A stretch of DNA of 64,000 nucleotides from Climacteris rufus (GCA_013398175.1 VZRZ01004223.1:254944-318943), one strand, 5' to 3'. Counted from the stretch's first letter, positions 11,859 through 25,800 are shown. The notes: generated by a model from the letters alone, not told the origin. Program-made: numbers and translations.

Positions 11859-14800
11859 AAGAAAACTTAGAAAATTGTTGGACTGGAACATTATTTCTCT
11901 TGAAGCTATCAAATATTCTCTTGAAGACAGCGAGGGAAGATGAATTCACCTTTATCCCGTGTTTATACAATAGCAAAAGTAAGATTTTTGACTTTTTTCC
12001 AATTTGAATGACTCAGTTTTCTGTTAGATTTGAGAGATCTTTAGTAATTATTATTATTACTCAAAAACACACATACAGACTGAAGTAGTCACCTGCCATC
12101 TGAACAGGGCCTGCATCCATCCTCTACTGCAGTAGTTTACTCAGTGGGATTCCTAAACCCTGTTCACAGCTTCTGTGTTCACAGGATAGTCCCTCCTTCT
12201 GTACTATATATATATATATTGCACTTCATACATATTTTAGTGTAATGTATCTTGCTTGAATGGACTTAGTTTACTGAGCAATTTACCAAGCATGATGGTG
12301 TTTCATCATCATTTAGCATTCCAGTTATTTTTGCATCAGTTGATATGATGTTATCAGCAGTAGGTCTATGATATTTCCGTATCACTGAAGTCTTCTTCAC
12401 TGATACTGATTAGTGTCAGCTGTATCGTCATACTCCAAAGGATTTCCAGAGAAAGCAGTCATAGTTTGGTATTTTTAAAGGTCTTATTCACTGGGTTATA
12501 CCAGTATGTTGGAATTAATAATCCTTCATATATTGTGCTGATTTTGATGAGTATTACAGAAAGGTTTCTTAGATTCAAGAATATGTAATAAAAACTAAAT
12601 ACAACAGAATTCTATTCCAAAATATTGAGAAATCCACCTTTTAGGAATTTGGAGAGTCTAAGTGCAGATTTCCCTTTTTTTTTTATTCAGGCTAAAAATT
12701 GGATTTCAACCCACATTACCCATATCCCAAATGAAATCTCTTACCATACTGTAGTGATTTTTAAAGGGGTCTCAATACTGATTTTTCTTTATATATAGAC
12801 CTAAATATTCACTGAGTGAGAAGGACAATGTCCTGTGTTATGTGATGTTCTAATTTTGTAACAGTTTTTACCACAAAATGCTAACGCTTTTTGCATTGCA
12901 TTGCATTTGTCAGAGACAGGAAAGTCTTCTCTAGTCTGTTTTAGTCGAAGCTCTAAGCAATGTTTTCCACTGACTTTTGGAGGTTTATTAGTTGGTTGAT
13001 TAATTCATTGCTCATAAAGACAGCTATTTTTTAAATTAGAATTTCAGATGTCAATGCTTAGCTATTCAGTTATACTTCTGCAGTTGTCTTCATCAATCAA
13101 ATCTGTAATTTCAACCAAAATGAAATTTTATTTGTTTGACAAGACCTATTTTCATTCTAGCCACACCAAGGGACATTAAGTGTACTCTTATCATTTAGTT
13201 CTCTCTTACTTTCATCTTGTTCCAACCGTTTCATAACAGCAAAGGCAAGGGGTGTGATTAAGAAATTATGAGCTACTTTATTACATCAAATAGGAAACAT
13301 GATGCAATAGAGAGTGAAATTGCTTAGTACAGAATGTGGTATAATGAAAAAGACATGACTCTTTCATGGTTCATCCATATTTTCAAAAACAAAAGAAGAA
13401 AACCCCAAAAAACCACCACAAGTGAGAAGAAGATCCAGTAAAGTATATTCATTTTGGGGAAAGGAATTTGGTGTTCAAAAAGCAACTGCATAGGAAATAT
13501 ATAAAAGAGCATAAAAAGACCTCTCATCTTCAAGTTTCATATTGGACTGATTAGAAGATTATCTTTCTTTGCCTTTTTTTTTGCTAAGTGGTGATAAAGC
13601 ATAAAGCAACACCTCAGCGACCCTTGGTTCTCAACATGCCCTCAATTTTTTTATGCTTTGATATGTAATAGTTCTTTGCTGATGTGATTCTGTGTAGCTC
13701 ACATAAATGGGTTTCTCAGATGATTTAGCTGCTTTAAATCAGTTAGTAATCTAGCCTGAAATAGATCATTCCACTTACAGAGTAATCAAACATCAGAATA
13801 CTCCAGACATTGCCTGACATCCTGCCATCTGACTTTATTAAATAGTCCAGCTATTAATGCCTGTCCTGCCTTTCAGAGGCAGTGTCTTGTGTAGTCTCTA
13901 CACAATCAAAGAATCAAAGGGAAAAAGTTCCAACATTCTTTAGAACTATCTCACATTCTCCTGCACGAGTCTAAAATCATTAATTTCCGTCACATCAGGA
14001 GATGGACAAGAAAATTTTATTTTATATTTTTTAGCTAGAGGAGACCAACTCCTACAAAACACACATTTTCTATAAAACCATGTTTTTATGTTGATCATTA
14101 AAAAACCAAAATATCCATTAGGAATGCCTAAACATTTCTTTTTGCCAAATGTGAAATAGTAGCTTCAGTTCAGCATTAACCTGGATCTCCTCCTGTCAGT
14201 GAAATTTCATAACATCTGTCCATTAGGTGCTTAGAGTCCTGCCTCCAGGCATTCTGTAATCTATGTTGCCCAGATGGATTATAGCTCCCATGATGCCATA
14301 TAGTAGCCTTTTGATTGAAACATGTGAAGAATCATGAGTGTCAGCACTCTGTGAAAGATGAAGTCCTGAGACTGAGCACTGCTTATGAAGTAGATTATGA
14401 ACTGGTGATGGTACAGCTCCTGTGAGACCATGTGGGATGACAGATAATCCAATTTAATGTCAAACTGACCCATAACACAATGTTTAGCTATTTGTGAATC
14501 AGGGTTTTTATGAACTTTCGATGACAAAAAATCCTCAATATTTTGACATTGATTTAGAACAAGAAATTGCTTTGCTAAAGGATTAGAAATTCAAACTTTT
14601 GCTTATATTACTTTTGCAGAATAATGTGATACTTCAAAGGCTGCAAAACCCTACTGAAAAGGCAACCTGACTCACAGACTACCTTAGATCATCTTATTCC
14701 CACCTTCTCCATCATCCCACAAAAGGTTTTTTTAATATTGTCTTCTTCCTACTACTTAAGGGATGAACTTTGCAGGTGTCAGAAGTCATGCCTTCCTTCC

Positions 14801-17091
14801 TTTCCTTCTTACTTTTACAAAAAGATCTTTGGTCAGTGAAAGTAACACAACCATTTTTGAAACCTTGTTAAGGGGAACTACCAGTCTAGGTGGAGAATAT
14901 AATCTTTTTCCCTATTTCAGAAAGAAGATGGTCCAAACTTCATCCAAAACTGCTGTATCCCTCTTACTTCCTGACTAATAACTCAGGGGGAATAGTTCCC
15001 AATTTAAATGATAAATGAGCTACTGCTCACAAAAAACCACCAAAACCAGCATAATCACAAAGGGTCCAAAAAAGTCTAAATAGCCTTGTAGCAAGATAAT
15101 GACTGTCAAACAGTGATAACTCTTGCTGTCAACAAATACCATTAACAGCTCCTGTTTAATGAGTAGTAATTTGAGCTGGAGTGTCACACTGCAGAGATTA
15201 AAAAGTTTAACACTTGCACAATCTACAGTTCTGTTTTTGTAACTGGCCTGCAATTTGAAGTTTTGACTGCTGGATCAGTTCTTAAGCTGAAAGGACAAGT
15301 TTCTAACAATAGTACCTTTCTATGGGTTGGCATAAGAAAGGGAAAAAAATTCTTCCTCTAAGATGAACCTGCTGTTGTGGTTTCATTCAAAAAATTCAAG
15401 TAGTAAATCAAAGAAATTGTATTTTCATATGGAAATTGCAGCATTTGGATTTTCCCTAATGTTATTGTAAAAGAGTAGAAATTAGTTAATTCCATCATCT
15501 AGCATATGTGAAGCTTCATCATTGTGGAGACTATAATACATTTTTAGATATTTCTATCCAGATTCCACGCAGAAAATGCTTAGTTGTCAGCTGCTCTTGG
15601 CTTCCCCCACAAAAACTCATATAGTCTCTGTGGCCAATTTTAACTAAATTTGACAGACAGATAGAGATGTGAAAGATATATGTTTCCTATAGTTGTGAAA
15701 TAGAAAGATAAGATGAAAGTGAACAGAGTAGTTCTCCAGTAAAGAAAAGGGAAAAGCCAGAGATGGACTTTATTAAAGACACCAAAGGATCTACTTGGGA
15801 GAAATATATAGAAATGGACAGCAAAAAAAATCTTTTATCAGAATTCATGTTTTCAGAACATGTTGGGCCATCCAGGGACAGGCCATAATCCCGTGGGAAA
15901 TCCCCAGGCTCATACCTACCCCTTCTGGCCTCAGGTTTGTTGTGACATGGAAAGACATGGGAAAGTTTTATTCAGGCTTCTGGGGCAACACTTAGAAATT
16001 TTTTTGTGTAAAGTTTTCCTAGCTGGCTTTGCAATTCTCCAAGGCCAAGGAGTGAGGCAGGAAGCACCATGTGTCCTGCTCAGTGGTGAGTATTACTAGT
16101 GGAAGAAGGAAGGAGCACGAGGTCTGCATGGCTAAAGCACCATTCTGCAAGAGGTCCCCATGGTTACAAAAAACTTTCTCATGCCAACACTTTAAAATGC
16201 TGATTAAATGTGAGACATTTCACACCAGCTGCCTGAGAGGATGACGCTCAGCAGCTGCTGTCCCAGGCACCGAGAGTTGAGTCTCAAAGGCTCATTGTAA
16301 TAGCATCAAGGTGTTTTATCCCATCTAAATCATCTGATCTATTATCTTTGCACAATACAAGTCTCTAAGGCTGTGGGTATATCTGCAACTGCCTGCACAT
16401 ATCCATAGGCAGTGGGAAAGCATATTCTTATCTTCGAAAAAAAACAAGCACCACATAAATTCCCGTGTATCATGTTCTGCCAGTCTTCTCTTTGTGTCTT
16501 CCCATATGAAAGCAAGTTGAGTTAGGCTTCCTCTGTGGTATTTTATGTAAAGCACTTGGGACTCCATCTAGTGAGAAGCTCATTTTAGTGAGGGTTGAGA
16601 GCATTCGCAATCTTAGTGAACCAGATCTCTGGTTCTGCTTCTGCTTTTTACTCTGAGAAAGTACAAGAGGAAAATTATTTAATAATCTGTTCATTTAGGT
16701 GTGTTCAAATGGACATCTTTAAAATTGAAATAGAATCCAATTTTTTATTAGATTTGCACCTATTTCACATTTTTTCACCTCTGTGACTAAACTGGGATTT
16801 TGTCACACAGTACCACTTTTTTTTTTTCCTACTTCATATTTACATTAAGGAAGCAATAGAGCTCAGACTGGACAGATGATATTTTACCTATTTCTGCTGA
16901 TTTATATGTTTTCTGTAAGAGATGAGAAGTCCTGACATAAGAGACTTTATACTTATTTAACAGTATGAAAATTCTGTACGTGGTCAGACATCATCTCCCC
17001 TCTCAAGTACACAATATTCTGAGATACATAATGCAGCCTTATGAATGTTTTCTGGGTCTAAAATTATTTTCCATTTTAATTTTTTGATGGA
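11859..17091. other. Unannotated non-coding stretch
   Basis: No gene recognised. It includes ATT repeats near 12046-12060 and a short TA run at 12206-12219. A somewhat more GC-rich portion at about 15860-16300 might be an old LTR, but has no clear ends. Open frames are under 85 codons. Confidence 0.5.
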
Positions 17092-17675
17092 ATATACAAA
17101 GTCCTGCACCTGAGAAGGAATAGCCCCATGCCCCAGTGTATGCTGGAGGCTGACCAGACGGAAATCAGCTCTGCAGGGAAGGGATAAGGATATTAGTACA
17201 CTTTAGCTTGAATATGAGAAAGCAATGTGCCCTTGTACCAAGGAGGGCCAACAGATCCTGCACTGTCAGCAGGATGAGGGAGACAATCCTTCCCCTCTAC
17301 TTAGCACTACTGAAACACATCTGGAGTTCTATGTCCAGGTGTGCCTCCCCAGTATAAGAGACAGACAGGAGACAGTCCAGCAAAAGGCAAAAAGGGTGAT
17401 TGAGATTGCAGGATCTTTCCAATGGGGTGAGGTTGAGAGCTGGGATTGTTCAGCCTCAGGAAGGGAAGGCTAGGGTGTATGTGATCAATGTGTATAAATA
17501 CCTGTGGGACAGTGTTAGAAAGCAAAGCCAGACTCTTCTCAGTGGTGGTCAGTGACAGGGCCATAGGTACTGGGCACAAACAGAGAGACAGGAGGTTCAA
17601 TGTAAAGGTAAGGAAAAATCTCTTTTACTTAAGACTGTGACTTAAGGGTCACACTTAAGGGTGTGACTGGCAATC
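17092..17675 (+). mobile_element. CR1 LINE fragment, sense orientation
   Basis: Starts with the CR1-typical block ACAAAGTCCTGCACCTG and proceeds in consensus order. Next come a diverged region corresponding to the reverse-transcriptase C-terminus, an ACTTAGCACTACTGAAACAC block, then GTCCAGCAAAAGGC, and a GTTCAGCCTCAGGAAGG block. The fragment ends with a run resembling ACAGGAGGTTCAATGTAAAG and TTTACTTAAGACTGTGAC. The extreme 3' tail is absent. It is more diverged than the 3403-3842 copy, suggesting an older subfamily. A small internal duplication (CTTAAGGGT, 17642-17662) lies near its end. The frames are broken and it is inactive. Confidence 0.8.
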
Positions 17676-20600
17676 AAAGCATACCTCTCTTTTATCCAGA
17701 CCTTGTGATTTTGAAGATAGAGCACAAAGGATATTAGTTATTGCAGAGACTTCTTAGAGAAAGGTCACAGTTGTACAACCAGGAGCATGCCTATGACAGG
17801 AAAAGAATAAGACACTCTTGAAAAAAAGTCTGTGATGGAAAGCAATTATTCTACAGCCATGATCAGTGGACATGAACACTGCTTTATGTAATTGCTTGTG
17901 TACCTAATATTGACCTTGCATGCTGTGTATTCTTCTCCTCTGCTGCATTTAGCTGTGTTGGAACATGCTCTCAGGAAGTGTTTCCACCAGAATTTAAGGT
18001 GGCCATAGTAGGGTTGTCAGGGCTCCATCTTCTGTCTGTAGTCATATGTCTGCCTCTGGTGCCACTGGTGCTTGGGAAGCTGTAAGGGTTGGGGAGACAA
18101 CAGGTTGGGGAATCAGGGGTGCTGCAACTTTCTGATTTAAATCAGCTGGAACTGCACTTGAATACAATGCCCTAACCCTTTAAAGTTGTGTTCTGTTGTA
18201 TGTCAGTCTAAAGAATAAAATTTGACAGCAATAAAGACTGAGCAGGCAGAAAAGTTGACACATGATGTAAAACCAGCACAGTCCTTCTTATAAACTGTCA
18301 TTGCATGTTGCTATGAGGAATGAACCAAGTCTTGCTTTTCTTCAGCTGCCTCTGACCTCTCCCTGCCTTTCTGTCGAGGCTTTTCCAGTCCATAGTTCCC
18401 TGACAGCACCTATATACTTCATAGCTAAGCCATGTTTGTTTATATATAAAAATTAATTGTAATACCATGAAATGTACCACTTTATTGCTATTTTCTTAAA
18501 TAAATTACTCACTAATATGGAAGTGTTTTGAAATGTTTGATTAGTACTAGCCAGGAAATGTTAGCTCTCAAAGAAGTAAGCAGTGAACTCACATGCATAT
18601 TTTATATTGCATATTCTGCATCTTTATAAAACAAAATCTTACATTCTTTAAAGCAGGCTGAACTTGGATTTTACTTCACGGTCCTTGTTTTTTTGCAGCA
18701 TTCATGCTCTGAGATTCCTGTTGCAGAAGCAGGCCAAGATAGACAAAGATAAACAAAGGTTTTATTACCTTGAAGAGAAAAGCTACAATCTCTCTTCTCT
18801 TTTTTTCTGTACTCAGAGCTAAATCGTCACAAATCCTGCTCCACAGGAAGGAAAATTATCTTTTGCTGGTGACAAGAGTTTCCCTCATAAAAATAGAGTA
18901 ATGATTTCCTATGGATTTGTTTCTTTGTTTGGAAACCTAATAAGGGATGAACTCCATTGCAGTGGAAATGGGAGATATCTTCTCTACTTGTCCTCATCCT
19001 CACCCTCAAGCATGTCAGAAGTGATGTTGAACTTTTGCAACTTTGTTAAATTTGGTAGAACCTGGCCTCCGAGTTCAGATACTTTCAAGAACAGATATGA
19101 AGATGAACACGAAAAGACAAGGTCACTCTCCCTTTGAAAATTAAGCTGAGAAATGAATGAATCTCGATGCAAATGGAAAGCCCACTCTTAGATACCGACC
19201 AATAAAACTGGAATAAACCCTATGACAATGGGATTATTATCATGAGAGCTTTGAGAGGGAGAAACCAATAGTACTAGCTTAAAGAGGAGAAATCTGAGGA
19301 TGGGCTAGTCCAGGTTGCAAAGCATTCTGTGAGAAAAAGGCAAATGAGAAAGTGACTGAAAGTATTTCCTTCATTCTTTGCTAGATTTTCACAGAAAGAC
19401 AAAGCATAGTGAGAGAGACTCTTTTGAGGCTGCATCTCTCCCACTCTTTCTTTCCTGTGAAGAAAGTGAAAATGCCACTTCCTCTATTCACAGTCTTCTC
19501 AAATCACTTCAGATTACCTATGTATCTATGTGTGTGTGGCTTTTGGGGTAAGAGATACTGCCCACACACGCCAATATATGCACATGCACAGTCAGACTTA
19601 CATACAAGTGTGTGGTATGTTTTTCTACGACAGACATTGTCAGTGATGGATTGCCATTAAAGACTGACAAAGCAAAAAGAGATGAACAGCAACAAAGAAT
19701 ATGTTGTCTCATTCTCTTTTCAGCTAAACTGTTTGATTTTGAAAATTTTCAGTTTGTATTTTTATTGAGTTTTTCATTAGTAAAAACACTAAATTCAATG
19801 CAGTTTTCAGGTATATATTTAATAAGTTTTCCTAATGGTATTTTCACTATAATGTCAGGCATATAACATCAATGGTATGGAACTAAATGGCATATAATGT
19901 CAATGGTATGGAACTAAGGATCCTTATTTCTTAAGACAATGCCCAACCATGTGAAAAACCAAACTTGATTTGTAGTTCATGATTGCAGGAAACTGAAGGG
20001 TGAGATTAATCCTTATCCATAACATATTCATCTCAAGTTGCCTTCATCTTGATTCTCTTTAGGTTTTCTTAAAATCAGGTTTCCAGATACTTAAACAGAT
20101 GAGTATCTGTAACTCCAGGGAGAGAAAAGTCAATTTTTAAGGATTCATAATCTAATAGTTTCATATAAAATAGAAAGGTATACTTAACTTTTTCAATACA
20201 AGGTTAGCAGACATTATTCTTCACATGGAATCATTAATGCTACTGTATCATGCCTTCTCTGAAGTTGTAAAGAAACTGTGGGATACATCTTATGAGCTAT
20301 TCTTGACAGATAGCTATCAGCTGGAAAAGTGCCAGAGTTTTTACAGTTTACTTGCCTGATGGAGTCCAGCTTTCAGGTTCCTTCACTTTGGACTACTATT
20401 CCTCTAAATAATGGACTAATGGAATCTGAGGATCCATTCCTGCTTCCAGCAAATTGTGAATTTTATTTTCCATGAGGGGAAAAAAAGAATAATTTAAAAT
20501 ACGTCTAAATACTTTTTTGTGTGTGTGCTTTTGTGTTCTAAGTGTATCGAGTCCTTCTCAGACTGACATCAGCTTGTGCCTTTGAAATTGGAGGTTCCTG

Positions 20601-20689
20601 TTTCTGATATATAGTGAATGAATACAAAGTAAATATCTATATAAAAAGAAGGAATTGCATACATAAACTGCTGTTTTGTCTTGTTGGAG
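17676..20689. other. Unannotated non-coding stretch
   Basis: No gene or known repeat family seen. The only structure noted is the small tandem duplication at 19857-19917, listed separately. Open frames are under 85 codons and do not suggest a protein. Confidence 0.55.
19857..19917. repeat. Two-copy tandem duplication, about 31 bp
   Basis: The unit GGCATATAAYRTCAATGGTATGGAACTAA occurs twice back to back, differing at about two positions in the core. A recent local duplication is the simplest reading. Confidence 0.85.
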
Positions 20690-21200
20690 TCAGGGTGTAA
20701 TGGGGGACAGCTGTTCCCTAAAGAACAGGGAGTTGGGGAAACACCAGCCCAGGCAATGTCTTCACTGATGGACCTCTGTTTCACAGGGTCTGAGCAGGGT
20801 GGGACAGGGCTGGGTGTTGCTTACAGGCTCCATGCAGATCCCCCAACTTGACAAGCAATGAACCAGGTTCAGGATCTAGGCAGGAAAGCAGATCAGAAAC
20901 TGAAGGAGGCAGGGCCAGAGTCAGGAGAGGTGACACAGATACTACAGACAGATGGATCCAACCTAGAAAGAAGTTACCTACAACATGGGATCTGTGTTCA
21001 TCCATCCAGTGGGATGGATAGACCACAGGAGACTGGTACTCCTGTCACATTGCTGGGTCAGGTGCTGAGAAGAAATGGAGCTGCTGGACCTGAGGGCAGG
21101 GAATACACTTCTTCTTGAGCTATGATAAAAGATTGTGAAACCTAATAGGGTCAGATCTGTAGAGCTGGTGCCCAGAAACCAATATCTGAACTGTTGATGT
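20690..21200. other. GC-richer patch of unknown origin
   Basis: Base composition is visibly richer in G and C than the flanks, with purine-rich blocks on the plus strand such as GGAGGCAGGGCCAGAG. Overlapping open frames of 71 to 86 codons occur on both strands and match nothing known. The abrupt change in composition suggests an inserted element, perhaps an old LTR or internal ERV piece, but I could not find ends, a polyadenylation signal in the right place or a target duplication. Confidence 0.3.
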
Positions 21201-22810
21201 ACCACACATCAGACTAGGTGTAGTTTGGGTGTGTGAACTGGCCATTCTTAATTAGCTAGAGCACATGTCCTGCACTTGTGGAGCTCATATCCCATTTTAA
21301 TATAAACTGAAAGAAGTCCTGTTCCTGTATTTGAGTCTGCTTTGTGTTGTGAGCTGAAGTGTGGTAAATGGGTACAATCTGGCTATTTGCTTTAAAAATA
21401 CACTTCTGATTCAAACTAAAATACTAAAGAAGACCAGCCAAATCCCTCTTTAGTTTTCTCCCACCAGAGTTTTATCTCTGTCAATTTCCTCATGAAGAAG
21501 AATGGGTAATGTTTTAAGCAGATTCTCTATCTTGTCTTATCTCCAGATTACCTCTCTTATTCAAACTTTGGAAATGCCATAGAACAGCACCCAGAAAATT
21601 GATGCTTAAGCCACACTAATGCAATCTCTGAGAGCTCTTGTGCTGCTCATAGGTGTTAGGCTGAAAAGCAGTTCCCTTTGCTGTAAATACCTCCAACAGA
21701 CAAACCAATTACAAACACAGAGGGAAGCAGAAGTGCTTAACAATGATGCAAACAGGTAAAGTCAGGGAGGGACACAAGTGATGTCTCTTCCTTGCTAAAG
21801 GTCAGATACGCTGCCACCTTTGCCCCTTTTAACTCAGACTTCAAACTTAAAAAGTGAAAAGTTGTGCACAAAGGCCCTCAGAGGGTTTTAAATTCTGTTA
21901 GTCTCCTGAAGTTCCTGTTGAATTCCACAGGCAGAGGTAAGGTGTCATCCTGCTTACTTGACATGGCCAGACCCGCGATCCAACAGTGATCCATCTGGGT
22001 GGGTTGTTTTGCAGGCAGAGTGACTAACTTATCTTTTCCTTACTATGTCATTTATCTGAGTCAGAATGAACTTTAACAGTTTGGCCCTGAAACAAGGCAA
22101 GGATTTAGGCCAGCTTTTTCCACTGCAGGGGGTGGCTCACCTTTACTCATTTGCACCCTATGAGTTTATTAATGGATACAAATATAACCAGTGACCTTCT
22201 GTGACAGATGGTGAATCATGTCTTACTTCCAGTGCATAAATTAGCATTTTAAAAGTCTTTTTAAAACACTGTTGACTAGCAAATGAAACGTAATAACGAG
22301 GATTTGCTGAGGTCTGATGCTGTAAGTTTGGATACATTGAAAATTCATTATCTGAGGAAAAAATCTAGAATTATTGTGCCATTAGCAATGACATTCCAAG
22401 CTGCCTTTTGTTTCAGAATGATGTATGGTTTATCATGCTGAAACTGCCATCACAGAGAAGTCACAATGATTTGCCTTGAAGATGATTTATGAACCATGAC
22501 TCTAGAGAAAATAATTTCTCCCACATAGCTTTTTGAAAGTCAGTTCTCTTGGTGTTTGCTTTCATCAGGAAGGGTATCTCCTACCCCTCAAAATTTTAAT
22601 CTAGAACCTTCTAAACTGCACCTTGTTGATTTAATAATGAAGTAAATATTCCCGTTGTTAGTTATGCTCTTTCAGCCCATTTTTTTTTTTCATGTCATGT
22701 TTAAGCAACATTACCAAAATATGGTAACACACAATGCCCTACATAAGATGTTGATAACTGAGGGGAGCTTAAGTTACATATCTAAGCATGAGTGTGAAGT
22801 AGAGGATCCA

Positions 22811-22848
22811 GTAAATGTAAATGCAAATGCAAATGTAAATGTAAATGC
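22811..22848. repeat. GYAAAT hexamer microsatellite (about six copies)
   Basis: Six consecutive GTAAAT or GCAAAT units with no interruption. The two adjacent GCAAAT units create overlapping ATGCAAAT octamers at 22821-22828 and 22827-22834. Confidence 0.95.
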
Positions 22849-25800
22849 CTTGCAGCATCTCTCCCCTGAAAAAAAAGTTGCATTTGCACAATAAGAACAA
22901 TACACACAGGCTGAGCCCATAGCAGATATTCAAACCACAGGATGCAACTGTTATATACAGCTACTATAGTTTTATTATGTCTTTTCTCCATTCATATCAT
23001 ATGTGGGATAATGCTTATCATTGTAATCGTTCATACTGGAACATCAGCCTGCTAAATTTGAATGCCAGCAAGAACAGAGAACAACTGCACATTCTTGCCC
23101 TTCCCTCACTTCTTTTCCAGCTGCAGGTGGGAGGATCTTTCTGTTGTATATGGAGAAGTTGCTTGATGAGGTTTGGATTCTTTTTCTTCAACTGAACTAC
23201 TTTTTTGTCTGAGACACTGCGATACTTTCATGAACTGGTGATATGTGAAGTCTGGAAGAAGTACAGAGAATGTTGAGTATTATTTTACTTAAATAAAGCA
23301 ACTCAGGAAAAAAAAAGTTGAATGGATGCAAAAATATTCAGCCTCTCTCTTCATCCTTTGTCCAAAATAAGAAAATCAAATTTTAGCGATGATCTTGGAA
23401 ATCTCATTACATTGCAGAGTAAGAAATACTAACAGAACCAGAGTACATTTTACATAAGATGTGGAGCACACAAGAAATCCTCCTAAATTCCTGCATTTCT
23501 CTTTTCTCTGTAGAAGAAGTACACTCATGCCAAGGTGTCAGGGTGCTGAAGAGGAAAGGATGAGATCTGACCTAAAGAAGTTTGGTGCTGTTATTAGTAA
23601 ACAAGAAGTAATGACAGAATATGTACAGACTTTTGTGGATTACAGTGTAATTACGCTAAGGAGATATAAAAGTAATTAACTGGTAAACTGCTGTGCTGGT
23701 TGGAAGACAGAAAAGCCATATATTTATCTCATAATCACACAGATACCGTATGAAAATTAATTGCCATGTAATTATATGATCAGTATTTGCCATGTTCAAG
23801 CAGTATTTGTTCCCCTTTAATTTGAAGTGCCACTTCATTTTAAAATATTAAATTACTAAACCTCCTGTGACTGTGATCTAAATCTAGAGAAGTAATCGCT
23901 GTGTGTGGTAAAACATGTAAGAAAAAAAGTCTCTGAATGCTGAATGACCCAGTTCACTTTCTACAGCACAAGGAAAAACATTAATTCTGGCTGATGGAAT
24001 TTCAGTGTCCTTCTTTTGGATTATTTTTTCGTGTGCTCTTCAAAATATTTCCGTTGTGACAGACCTAGGGGTTTAATCTAGCCTAGCTCAAGACAGCAAT
24101 TAAGTGCATGCTCAAACCCAGCTAATCTGCTTGAAGGCAGGAGGTTTAGAACATACTTTAAGGTCAGGGCAGGATTCAGTGCTGTGTTGCACAGAAGTAA
24201 GTCAGAGCTCTGAGCTTATATTTTCTTGGAGGTAGTACAGTGTTTTTCAGCATTATTGACAAAATTTAATATCCTGCCCTAAAAAGGCAGTTCACGTTTT
24301 GACTGACCTTGGGTAACTCCTGCCAGAGGAGCAGGAGAAACAGAAGAAAGGGGACATAGATGGATAAGGAGTCAAAGGAGAAATCCTGGGGAAACCAGCT
24401 TGTTGTTTGAGCTGAGACAAGAGGGATGGCAATGGCAGAGCACAGGGTCTGAAGCTTTTATGGGGGTTGGAGCACCAAGCAGTGGCCTTCACCTTTCAGC
24501 CTCTCCTGGTTGTCAGTGGCAAAGAAAGATGACTTTTTTCAGGGCTCTGGAATAGCCATCATGAGCAGTGAGCCATATCCAGCTCACTCTGAGCAGTGTG
24601 CTGCCCAGGGCATCTGCCTGCTTGGGTCTTGAGTCTGCTCTATTTGATTGAAGCGAGTAATATTTTTGCTCCACATTGGAACAGCAGAATTGGAACATGC
24701 TTTGTACATGAGGTCCTGGGCAGTGACCTTTTACCCTGTATTGGCATTGGAAAACAGAGTTTGTTTTTGGGGTTTACAGGACAAGGTAGGCTCTGATGTT
24801 TTCAGTTGTCACTATAATCTAATTGCTGTGAGAATGTGTTTATGATAAGAATATCTGCTCTATAGTAATTTCTCAGACCATATCATATCACTCATATTTT
24901 CAAGTTGATAATATATATACTTTCATTTATACTTTGAGTGATAGGACAGAAAGACTTTGCCTACCCTGAAAAAACCTTGGAAGTTAGTGAAACAGCAGCA
25001 CAGAGCAAGTAATTGACTTGGATCAAATAAAAATGAATGAATTAAAGTGGAAAAGCCTGGAACAATAATATCTGTGAAACTTTATATAGTTTCCTTCTGC
25101 TCGCTGTTTTCATACCTAGTTACAAGTGGCAGGTTCCATCAGTGCTTGGCAGTTATGAACACTGGCATAATGCTCCGTATAGGTGAAATTTTGATCTGAA
25201 ACACAATCCAAGGCAGCAGAAAATGAAGCACAAATGTGAGGGTTCATCACTGATTAATTATTCCTTTAAGGCAAGGTTGTTGCTGACCTCTCTTCAAAAT
25301 CAACATCACCCAGAGCTACTGAAGGAGAAGTGTAAGATGTACAAAAAATCAAAAAAAAAAAGATCTATGTGGTTGGCTACTTCTCAACTGTCTTGATCTT
25401 TGATAGCTAAAATTCCAGGTTTGATCTGAAATCTACTTTCAATAGCTGCAAAATCAAAGGCTAGAAAGGACTGTCATTTTCCAGAGCCAGCTAGAAGAAT
25501 AGTCATCCCTGAATCTCCATCTTAATATAGTTCACTAAACATCTTTCTGTTTTAACTTATATTGTTCTTTATTTTCTCTTTTTCTTGACCATATCTGTTG
25601 AGCATTTTTTTCTAGTTTGGTTGTAGATTATAGATGTAGTTATGTGAATGGTATTATTCACCATCCTTTGAGTAACTTATGAAGACATCTATTCAAACAC
25701 ATGGATAGGTCATAGTTTTTGTGCTGACAGCATGAAAAGGGGTACAGTGCTGGGCAAGAAAGCTAAACTTTGTATGGATATTCACAGTTTCACATTAAAA

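Noticed and set aside
13900..13950. Possible CR1 tail (repeated CAATCAAAG units)
   Set aside because: The following sequence does not continue into the GGTTGGAA block that defines the CR1 end.
15860..16300. Possible LTR or retroviral remnant, from its GC-richer content and overlapping frames
   Set aside because: No paired TG/CA ends, no target duplication and no polyadenylation signal in the right place.
24085..24200. Possible second copy of the fold-back repeat (TTAAGTGCATGCTCAA)
   Set aside because: Only one short block resembles it; the flanks do not follow the order seen at 55294-55358.
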